This document shows, piece by piece, positions 1-10,350 of a stretch of 64,000 nucleotides of DNA. Origin of the DNA: Maea johnstoni (taxonomy: Eukaryota; Annelida; Polychaeta; Spionida; Magelonidae); assembly GCA_963942565.1 (NCBI GenBank), contig OZ012684.1:93941525-94005524 (forward strand). Reading direction: 5' to 3'. A program made the translations under genes and the position numbers. How positions within the stretch are numbered: the first letter of the stretch is position 1; each line of letters starts with the position of its first letter. The notes under the pieces are model-generated. The model ran no database searches. It saw only the letters and a program-made list of their open reading frames with translations, and was not told the DNA's origin.

Positions 1-2161
1 AAATATGAGAAAAAAAGTGCTTTTTAGGTGTGTCGCTAAGTTCTGTGTCCACTCTGTTACCATACACTATTTCAACATGAATAACTAGCTTCTCCCTATT
101 TTAGTGTCACATATGATTAATAGAGGGTAGCTCCATGCATTTCAGACTTACATGGCTGACCTACATTAAGCAGACAACTTCATTTGGTCATTTATGAAAG
201 AAATCTTAGTGAGAACCCTTGTGGTACCCATTTGAGTGTCCACTCTGTTACTTGAATATATATAGAATTACTAGAATGAGAAATCTAAAAAGATTGCCTA
301 TAGAAAACTTGTAAAATGGGGATTCAAGCTGAGTCATGCCACATGCAAAAAGTGAAGTGTGACAAAACTTATGACCTACTTTTTTAGAAATCTGTCCACC
401 CTGTTACTGTCCACTCTGTTACTAAAATAGTAACAGGGTGGACTGAGCAGGGAAACAGAGTGGGCAATCTCAAACTTAAATCAAGGATTCCATGAAAAAA
501 GTTACAATAACAGTAAAACAAGAGATGAGAGGAACTATTGGAGATCTCCTTGATGAATGCCATTCCCAGCTAGGGCGGTTCAAACCCCATTATTACAACA
601 TCAGACATCAGTATAAGTTTTATCGTACTTTGAAACGAAACATGATGTCAAATGAGTGTCTCATGCACATTGATTTCTCTGAATATTATGTGTGTAAAAT
701 GCAGAATGAAGTTCTAAGTGCACACTTTGGGGCCTCCAAGAAACAGATCAGCCTTCATACAGGTGTTTACTATGTAGGGCATGATGGTGAAGCCAACACA
801 TTTTGCACTATTTCTGAAAGCCTTCAGCATGGTCCTGCTGCAATATGGGCTCATCTTGACACTGTGCTTAATCTAATCCAAAACAAGCATCCAGAAATTG
901 ATACCATCCACTATTTTAGTGATGGGCCATGTACCCAATATAAACAAAAAGCAAATGTCTTCCTGTTCACACACAGAGTCTCAAAGGGGTATGACATTTG
1001 GAACCTGGAACTTTTTTGAGAGTGGTCATAGGAAAGGAGTCCCTGATGGGGTGGGTGCCACCATTAGGTGAATGTCTGACCGCATTGTTCACCAAGGAAG
1101 TGACTGCAAAGATGCCACTGATGTGTATACAAACTTGAAAAGTGCCTACAGCAAAGTTCAACTCTACCTTGTACCAGCAGAGGTCATTGAAATTTCAACT
1201 CAAGCCATGTTGTCAATGGTTGACCTGAAGACTGTCCCAGTTGGTAATCAAATTATGATATTATAGCAGAATATATTTCATCTCCAGAGACACTTACAGG
1301 TCGAAACTACCAATTAGATCCAACAATAATGGCAGAGGTTGAAAGTGCACTTTAGATTGTGCAAATCTTTATCAGGCCAGACCAAATTGATTCATTACAT
1401 GAAAAGAAAGTCTAGCCTAGTCAATGTAAAATAAGTCTTTGAAATGTTTTCCTGATATGTCTGTTACTGGGAGCATTTCTGTTTCTTCTGCTATTCAGTG
1501 ACCTTTGGCCTGTATTGACCTGTTAGATTTAAGATGTTTTAGCCAGTTTCTTAGAGTAAGGTGCTTTATGCTAATGTTAGAAGCTGTCCACTCAGAAATG
1601 TCCACCCTGTTATGTAACAGAGTGGACGTAATGTAACAGAGTGGACGTAACAGGGTGGACACCCTTTTTTCTTTGTTTGCCATTTTATTTCCCAAACAAA
1701 CAGGCAAGATTGGTGGAAAGTTGGGAAATGTTCCATTTCAATCCTCCCATTATTACAAAGGACTTTCACTGGAAACTTGAAACAGTCCCATTGCCATCAT
1801 ATATGTGTTAAGACATTTCTTTTTCATGCCAGCGGTTAACAAAGAAGAAGTTTTCAGCTTCTTGGAATACAAAAACTGTAAAAGCAAGCATATGTATCAT
1901 TATGATTACATTCAGACATTTATGTTGTGTTGCTCATATTCTTGAAACTCTTTCTGAAGTACCTGCAACATTTCATGATTTGTAAGTAACAGAGTGGACA
2001 GTATTTTGCCAAAGGTGATACAAAAACATATTTTTTATCAAGAAATAATGATCAACAACCTGTACCAGCTTTTTTTCCTTGACTGTAGGAATGTCAGTCA
2101 CTGTATTTTTCAAATAAATGTTTGTTAAATTTACATGAGATTGTCATTTTCGATCTACCCC
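1..2161 (+). mobile_element. DNA transposon remnant with iterated CCACYCTGTTAC motif (element A), left end outside the window
   Basis: A decayed transposase gene (492-1266) sits between clusters of a short motif, TGTCCACYCTGTTAC. Forward copies are at 46-60, 237-251, 393-407, 408-422 and, with a changed last base, 1599-1613. Reverse copies are at 430-443, 1614-1627, 1633-1646, 1647-1660 and 1986-1999. Worn copies are near 452 and 1585. The core ACTCTGTTAC matches 8 of 10 bases of the iterated motif of the element at 10351-13404 (ACTCCGTCAC). The right end is inferred at about 2161: read inward it is GGGGTAGATCGAAAA, agreeing with the GGGCTCGATC terminus of the other two elements at 8 of the first 10 bases. 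The left end and target duplication cannot be seen. The element lies in the presumed first intron of afadin. Confidence 0.6.
492..1266 (+). pseudogene. decayed DDE/RNase H-like transposase
   Basis: The open frame at 492-1019 encodes 175 residues, and homologous reading continues in another frame to 1266. Visible landmarks are HIDFSEYYVCK, SKKQISLHTGVYYVGHDGE, AAIWAHLDTVL and YFSDGPCTQYK, then after a frameshift near 1012-1019 FFESGHRKGVPDGVGA. These recall a widespread group of eukaryotic transposase-like proteins, usually left as uncharacterised, with HIDFSENY, FSDGP.TQY and GKGAPDGVG.IKR blocks. The acidic residues in HIDFSE, FSDGP and FFES plausibly form the catalytic triad, which is inference. 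After GVGATIR an in-frame TGA stands where the family continues (MSDRIVHQGSD follows). With at least one frameshift and one stop the copy should be inactive. The first ATG was used only for convenience; the true N-terminus and DNA-binding domain were not recognised. Confidence 0.7.
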
Positions 2162-4130
2162 AAAATGTACCGCAATTATAGAATGACCGATATATATATA
2201 CACACATACATATATATACATACATGTATATTAGGGTTTTTAACTTAGTGTTAATTTATAATAAGTACAAAACGTTTTTCAGATACTAAACAGATATGTA
2301 CATTAGAGAAGTACTTGGTTCCATGAACCTCCCAGTTTGAGCTGACCCAATTAGAGAAATTCTTGAGAAGAATGAGTCAACATTCCATCATCACATATCT
2401 AGGAATCATTGATCCACTTGCAGCATTGTAGAGCTGGGGGAGGTGACATACAGTGATACAGCACTGCCTGCACACAACACCCACACACAAATGCTACTCT
2501 CTCATTAGTCACCAGTACATACTTTCACTCATGAGTACCTGCTAGTGCCTAGGTTGTGTATCTAAGAGTTCTGTATGTATGATGTAATGCATGAGTAGCA
2601 GAATCATACATATGTTTGAGAGAGAGGCATGATTAGAAAGGGCTCTAGTTTAGACATACTATCAAATCTCTTCTTAGATCAATTAAATGAACATACAGTA
2701 CAGGCCGCAGCCAATTAACTAGGTAAAAACAGGCAACTATAACAATTATTTCAATCTACACAAATATGCAATTACATTGCATAGTAGAGGATAACATGTA
2801 TTAGGACCCTATCCTATAATCCATACATTAAAGCAAGTTATAGAGGACACTTATGCCCTAGTTTTGAATTGCCTATATAGGTTAATTTCTGAACACTTAT
2901 ACTAGTCTCGAGCATGCAAGCACCTATATAACACAACCTAACTTATTATTCAACTCCTCTATTTATACACAACACCACACTCCCACGTGCACTCCCAGTC
3001 ATTAAACTACCATTATACTTAATATAAAGGACTATTTACTAACTCTGTATTATGTACACAAACAGGCCCTCCTAAGTGTATGAATACCGGCCCAGAATAG
3101 GGCACTAATTACCCCTGCTGTGGAGTTGTAATTGGTCCTCGTGAGCTGGGCACACTTGTGGTGCAGTGGGCCACCAGGGCGAGGCTGAGCAGGTACACTA
3201 GGTCCTGTGTGTACTTACTGCTTACCCTTGCTCTGTGATGGCATACAACACATGTGTTTACAAGTTACATACCCTACAGCTATTCATACATACAATGAAA
3301 TATGTATGGAAGGCTATTTATATTGGTAATATAGTCAATAAATATGTGTTTCTATTCAAGTAGTGGTCAGCAGTGCTAACCCTCAAATATCAATAATGAT
3401 TATACTTAACAATCCCAGTGCTAACGAATATATATATATATATGTACATGAAATCTAAGTGTATGCATGGAACCTACATATTGTAATGTTCATATATACT
3501 AGTATGCATGCACAGACAGTATTTAAAATATGCCACATAAAGGTTTCAATAATTTGTGTGGTTGAATGTGAGCTATGCACTTTGAGCTGTAAAAGGTGAT
3601 ATAATACCACAGGGTGTCATTTAAATATTTAAGTGACTGTTGCAACTATGTTACATGGAAAGGACAAACAAAGGGAGTTAAGTACCCTTGGTTATTTATG
3701 TGGGGCATCCCTGCTTTCCATCAAGGCCTAGATGGCCACCCACTGCCTCTTCTATTTGTGCAGAGAGCCTGAGAAAGGTTAGACTCACTTTCCCGCTTTT
3801 AAGAGGGCTGCATTTTGGTATATATGAAGTAGATGCATTTGGTCAATAACCACTCAGAAAAATTGTATTTTCTATTTCCAATATTCTGATAAGGGAGGCC
3901 GAAGGAATGATAAAGCTTACCTCCTTCAAAACATAGATAGGAAGGATTTGTACACAGCATTATTGTATCATGTAGTGACTGTAAATACTTGTCAGTAGCA
4001 TTACATTTCAATGGGTGGTACTATCAATATCATTGCTGAAATTACACCTTTACACTAATAAGCTTTTCCCACTATGCAAACCAAGTAAATTAATGATCCA
4101 AAAGTTGAATATAAATGTTCAGTTAAGTCC
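2162..4130. other. AT-rich non-coding stretch, probable afadin intron 1
   Basis: No gene was recognised. It holds short TA/CA-rich simple sequence near 2190-2230 and 3427-3444, and otherwise unique-looking AT-rich DNA with no long open frame. Confidence 0.5.
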
Positions 4131-4485
4131 AGGGACCTATCCAGGAACCCTGCAGCTTGTGTCTTAGACAGGCATTTTTCTGAAAACCTCCTTTTAAAAC
4201 AGGCAAAAATTATTACGAAGAACTTTCAATTCAGACTTTTTGGGGGTAATGGCCACATCTCACCTGATCAATATCATCCTCTAAGACATAGCCAATGTGT
4301 AATTTGCACTTTTTGACACTATAGGCTATTAAAGGTAGTTTGTGTGAAGATTTGAAAAAGGTTTTTATTTTTAAAACTTTTTTTTATTTTAGATTTGAAA
4401 AAGTTGAGTAGCTAAATCTGGACAGGCAGAAATTTTGTGATTGCAGTTCTGGACAGGCATTTTTAAAATCCTGGCTAAGATCCTT
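4131..4485 (+). mobile_element. CTTAGCCAGGA-type MITE, subtype 2
   Basis: It begins AGGGACCTATCCAGGAACCC and ends AATCCTGGCTAAGATCC, an imperfect terminal inverted repeat. Inside are the subtype landmarks GACAGGCATTTTTCTGAAAAC, TTTTTGACACTATAGGCTATTAAA and GCTAAATCTGGACAGGCAG. The same landmarks recur near 8357, 41692 and 62564. No coding capacity. Confidence 0.7.
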
Positions 4486-5790
4486 GACTATCCATAAGGC
4501 ATAACATTTCTGAATATGCCCTGGGCTACTAAAGTGCTCACTACAGAAGTGCTGCTCAGCGTTGTGAGTACAGGGAGTGGCCATCCCTTACTTTCTCCGA
4601 CTGGCTGGCTGACTGGCTGGCTGAGTGACTGGTGTGGTGTGTGAGGTTGGGTAAGAGAGTCTGTGATGTCACCACTGCAGTCTGTGTGTCATATGTCATC
4701 CCATATAGCTAATTAGCTGACGCTAGGCACACAAGGTCACCCGCGGTCTATGATAGAATGTCACACTTACAACCTCCAGCTTCTGCTATGACAAAGCCCA
4801 CATAACCTTCCAAAATAAACCCCTCTTTCATGGCATCTTTATGCTTATTTTGAATACATTGAATAGTTCTGGGTACTGAAAAAGCACGCCTAGGGATATT
4901 TATTACTCTGCTTTCAGAGTTTAAGGGGGTTCATGATACAAGAGAAGTTGTTGTTTTCTAAGCCCTGGCAGTGCAGCATTGCTGCTCCGAGTCAGAGATA
5001 GTGTCCTCACTAACTTGTTTATCCTAAGTCGGTAGTAAGTCCTATCAGGAAGTCTATTCTAAGGTTCCTGGTCCTATCAAAAGATTGATCATATCTTTTT
5101 TTTCTTTTTACTTATAATAAATGTGGAAAATCAATAAGTTTTCTGATAAGCAACGGCTGACTTGCTACAAGATATGGTTCTGACATTGAACAAGAACAAT
5201 TTGAAACACATTATAAACCAATTTCTAACTACACTGTACAAAGAAATCAAGCATGTTTTCAGAAGCAGCTCAAGAAAACTGAATCACTATATTTTCTTAT
5301 GTTGGCCCAAACTCTCCTTAGTGGACAGTTGGTTAGAGTTGAACCCTACAGAGGTATTCAGGCTGAGAGATTCTAATGTATAAAAGTGAGCAAGGATAAT
5401 CCACCATTCTGAATTCAATCGAAAGTTATCTCATTACCAAATTACCTACTCATCTAAAGCCTGCCTACTGAACCAATTATTCAGCACCCTGCACTGAACA
5501 CATGTAAAGCTCTAAATAGGAATATATTATGTACAACATTCACCCATAAATTCAAGTTGGTTGGTTCCTTGCCAAGGGGATATTTATAAGCTTAAATATA
5601 TAAGGGACTCTTGCCATTCTAAGTGCAATAACATGTAATCCATCACAGCAATGACCAAGAAAAAAGTCATCATGAGATACATAGTGGAAAGACCTTGGCA
5701 TAAATCATTTGAAGTGAGTTATGTCAACAATGCACTGATTTGGCAGCATGCCAGCCAAGACATGGGAAGTAAAGTAAATCTCATCACACA
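4486..5790. other. non-coding stretch
   Basis: Nothing recognisable. Short GGCTGGCTGACTGGCTGGCTGA simple sequence lies near 4602-4630. Confidence 0.45.
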
Positions 5791-6320
5791 GAATTACACA
5801 GGTACCAACTCACCTGCACCAGGGCTCAACCAGAACCTCTCCAGAATTACACAGGTACCTTCTCACCCACACCAGGGCTCAACCTGAACCTCTCCAGAAT
5901 TACACAGGTACCTACTCACCCACACCAGGGCTCAACCAGAACCTCTCCAGAATTACACAGGTACCAACTCACCTGGACCAGGGCTCGAACTGAACCTCTC
6001 CAGAATTACACAGGTACCTTCTCACCCACACCAGGGCTCAACCTGAACCTCTCCAGAATTACACAGGTACCAACTCACCTGCACCAGGGCTCGAACTGAA
6101 CCTCTCCAGAATTACACAGGTACCTACTCACCTGCACCAGGGCTCAACCTGAACCTCTCCAGAATTACACAGGTACCTACTCACCTGCACCAGGGCTCAA
6201 CCTGAACCTCTCCAGAATTACACAGGTACCTACTCACCTGCACCAGGGCTCAACCTGAACCTCTCCAGAATTACACAGGTACCTACTCACCTGCACCAGG
6301 GCTCAACCTGAACCTCTCCA
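5791..6320 (+). repeat. 53-bp minisatellite, 10 copies
   Basis: Ten tandem units start at 5791, 5844, 5897, 5950, 6003, 6056, 6109, 6162, 6215 and 6268, exactly 53 bp apart. Each begins GAATTACACAGGTACC and contains CACCAGGGCTC. The differences are substitutions only (for example CAACTCACC versus CTACTCACC, and TCAACC versus TCGAAC), with no length change. The last four units are nearly identical, suggesting recent expansion at the right end. The period is not a multiple of three, so a coding role is unlikely. Confidence 0.95.
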
Positions 6321-8356
6321 AAATCGGCAGGGCTTGAAATTAAAGGCCTGGCTGAGCATGACAGGTAAATTCACTGAAGGATTAGCACAAAGTTCTTATA
6401 TACAATGGGTTTATAACGTTTCCAGGAGAGATGGTGAATAGTATATATATAATGATTAATGTTCAAAGCCAATGATTTGAATCCAATTTCCTAGCGCTCA
6501 CTAGTCACTCGCATCATACTTGATCTACTTAGAACTGATCAATGAGTACCAAGAAGATCTGTGCTCAAATGGATTCACTTTTAAGTCACTTCATCAGAAA
6601 TGCATTTTCTGTACTAGATTCATATCACCTTGAGATGACGAACAGAACCAACATACTGTGTAGGTGGGGTGACCCAGAAAATGTAACCAACAAACCAACA
6701 CAGCATTTCACTCAAGGCACAATGTGAACTTTCCTGTGTAACATGACCAGTAGTTTACAGAGTTTTGGGTTACAAGCCCACCGGCACAGCTAGGCTTAAC
6801 CCTTACAATGCTCAGGCTACTTTCGTCCAAGGAAAATCATCTAAACCCTGTCATTTTGGTATTCAATGAAATTTCAGAAGCTGACCGTGTACCAACATAA
6901 GTTCATTAAAAATATCATTATTAAGGTATCATATTAAGGAAGTACATATCAAATATTGTATCATATCCATATCTAAAATGTGCCATTCCCGAGTACAATG
7001 TCCACTGATACCAGTGACTTCACAATACAAATTACTAATGCGTACTGTGTACACCTAACCTTACATCTATTTTCTTGAGGAAATTAGATCCCATACCTTC
7101 TATATTCCTAAGAAATAAATATAACAATACATGGGTATAAGCTTTCTTTTGCTTCATCTTATTATACACATAAAAACGACATAAAAGACATCATATATGT
7201 GTGAATTGCTGGTTATGACAGGCAGAAAATATAATGGGTCATTGTATTTTCCTGCACATGTTTATGGGTAAAATGCCTAGAGGAAAGTATCATTCACAAG
7301 AAGATTCAATAACGAATTCCTGTGGCGTGATTCAACTGCTTTATACAGATCTGTCAAAGACCATAAGGCTATGCATTTTTCAAAAATGCATATAGCTTGT
7401 GGCATGATTCAACTGCTTTATTTCAATAAATGATCATCATGTAATGCTTTTTGTAAAAATGCATTTATAACTAAGTCAATAAATGCAAAACTGTGACTTC
7501 TTATGTGTGATTCGTATGTTTGGGTAACTCCATTATATATATGTAGATATACACAGATATACTGTTCAAGTAGAGCTCAAGAAGATTAGCTACAATTTAT
7601 AGCTCTATCATTGGTTCGCCTGTCATCCATCTAATTTCAATGTATAATAAGTGAGGACAGCTTCATGCCCTTCAGCCTGGCAAAGAATGCAATGTATAGG
7701 ATGCCATGTGACTTTTCTAATTGTTTTTTAAACAGCCAAGGAATGTTTTACGAGAGGTAGTCTGGCTGGATGCCAAGCAACACCTTCAAGCTCCTCGACC
7801 TGTTTATCTTTGAACAGAGATCAGAAAACATTTGGGGAAAATAGGTCACCGTCGTCATGTACTTGTCATCATATTTGTATTTCACACCCCATTTCAACAT
7901 GGACTTGATCAGTCAGAGTAGACCTACTATGAAAAAGCTTAAAATAACAGTTTTCTTGTGTCTAAGTGTAACATATACATATAGGTGAATAAGTACAGAC
8001 ACAGCTTTATTTATGAATGACTTAAATGTTATCTTGGTGCATAGTTATAACACGATGTTCAGTACTGATCACAACAAAACAGTTCAATACCATTATACCA
8101 AGGCAAAAATGGTAAATACTATCCCAAACTATCTCAACGAATACTGTTCATGTAAAAACTTCACCAATCTTTAATACTGGCAGTCGTAGCAGATGCTTAT
8201 TAGGTCCTTCATCCAATTAAAATGAGGAGTGGTCTTTCACTAGTTCAAGTATATAATATAGTATATTTATCCTGTAACACATTTAAGTATAGAAATCTGA
8301 TCTTTTCATACATGTAACCACTAACCACAGAACTTATTGTTCATATAATTGAGTCC
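6321..8356. other. AT-rich non-coding stretch
   Basis: No gene recognised. A 23-base direct repeat (GTGGCGTGATTCAACTGCTT at about 7322, GTGGCATGATTCAACTGCTT at about 7396) brackets a short hairpin, CTATGCATTTTT/AAAAATGCATATAG, near 7367-7391. Confidence 0.45.
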
Positions 8357-8581
8357 AGGGACTTAGCAAAGAATTTGTGATTATGACTTTTTTGTGGTGC
8401 CTAATAACCAAATACTTTCCTTACGAACTAATCTTTTAAGATAAGGCTGAAGTGTGAATTGCCCTTTTTGATATTTACAAAAGGCTGTTAAATGTAGTGT
8501 AATGCAGCTTAATCTGGATGGGAATAAATTTTATGAATGCTGTCTAGGACAGATATTTTCAAAATCCTGGCTAAGACCCTT
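8357..8581 (+). mobile_element. CTTAGCCAGGA-type MITE, subtype 2, internally deleted
   Basis: It starts AGGGACTTAGC and ends AAAATCCTGGCTAAGACCCT, the ends of the copy at 4131. The interior has TTTTTGATATTTACAAAAGGC and AATCTGGATGGGAA, shortened relative to the full copies. Confidence 0.6.
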
Positions 8582-10350
8582 AAATTGAGTTTTACAGTCT
8601 CAAACCTGGTAGCAAATTTAGGAATCAGTCAGAACCCCTTCCAGGCTCCAGCAGAAGCTGTTTATGCTGGAAAAGGGTCAATATGTTTGTTTTTAAATAC
8701 ACTACCTGGCCCTGGTCAAAGTGATTAAAGACCTGAGAAGGCAGTGGTTACCTAATGAAGAGGTCCTTCAGCCATGGCCTTTGTTAACACAATGTATCAG
8801 TCTGGAAAGTCTGCAGGTAATACCTTAGGTCAACCTCCACAAGTTCACAGCTCATTAACAGCATATAGTGTAGGGGGAGGGTCTGATAACATCTTGTTCA
8901 AAAGTATACTTGAAAGTTTGCCATGTCCACAAGTTGCACTATGCATACCTTCTTATACATAGCTCTAAAACCCAATCTAACTCGATATGCTCATGGCATT
9001 TTTGAACCATTAACATGGTGAAGTATGCTGTGACCGAACAGTACAAGCCAAAGGCATCTCATCTAGCAAGTTTATGAAGATGGTGATAACGATAACCATA
9101 CTTCATACAAACTGGTATGAAGTGCACCATATTTCACACACAGTATATGCAAACAAATGCTGCACTCTGAACCTGTAAGGTACACTGTATATAACACTAA
9201 AGGAGGCTTTCTGAGAGTCGCCTCTCTCAGTTCATCTTCACTGCCCACAAACAGGTTGTTGCAGATAGTCAGGGTATAGAAAGTGATCCTGAGGTAGCGT
9301 CCTTCCAAAAATAGAATAACCGTTGGGAGCACTTTAACTGGAGCTAGTCATCCACAACAAGCACTCATACATGAAAACAAACATATCTTGGCATGTAGGT
9401 CACGTTTGACTAGCACACATAGTGACTCAATGCCTAATGCTGTATAAAACATAGCTTGAGCATACTGTGCTCACTACAACTACGGTTAGATCAGACAACT
9501 ATCATAGAGTGGGGGTTGTTGACTGCAGGTCAAGCGATAGCTATGATCTACATCTAGGCAAAGGCTTTAAACCCTGACTACTGAGAGGTAAAGAGTTAAT
9601 ACCTACTAATACTGCACTACTAGATAATGAGGTATGTAGAGAGTAATAATGATACCTAGAGGTTTGTACTGAGTATGCATGACAAGAGCTGGAATTCCAT
9701 CTGCCAAGCACCACCAGCAGGACCCCCCTTAACACTTAAAATGCTGCTGGTGGCTAATTTGGCCAATACAAAATGATACAAAAAAAACTGGAAACTGACT
9801 GAAACCCTGGCATATGGATACTCATTTGAGTTCTCAGAGAAAGCTATCCAATGAATACCAACATGATAGGGTTTTGATGGTTTTCAATTTAATCTTTGTG
9901 TCCTTGTTCTTTGGACATAGTAGCCTCAGCAATGGAAGGGTTAAGAGCTTAAGGCAGGAACTGCATACCAGTACCTAAGACGCCCGTGTACACATACAAG
10001 CTTCAAAACAAGTGCATCTGTATTAGTTGGGTATGGTTACTTACGATAAAACAAATGCGTTCTGAGTATAATTGCCAATTACTATATAATGTGAGCTAGA
10101 ATAATATTGATATTCCTTAGATGAGAATTTCCCCCAAGACAAAAATTATAATATTCCTTATGTACAGAGAATGCACCCTGATAACATAAAGACAGACACT
10201 GTTACCCTGAACTGTAAGGAAAACTTTCTTATCTGACGTCGGATCTGTGGTGTATATACAAACATATAAATGGCAGCAAAATTTATTTATTTATATTATG
10301 TATTTATAAAACCAATACTTGTGCTTGATTTTAACATATATATAGCAGAA
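8582..10350. other. non-coding stretch with one exon-like minus-strand frame
   Basis: No gene was identified. On the minus strand 9072-9332 is open for 86 codons. Within it, roughly 9170-9340 has an acceptor-like CTCCAG and a donor-like ACAG/gttcag and would read LFVGSEDELREATLRKPPL. I do not recognise this protein, and other frames of the same piece are also fairly open, so it is not called as an exon. Confidence 0.3.
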
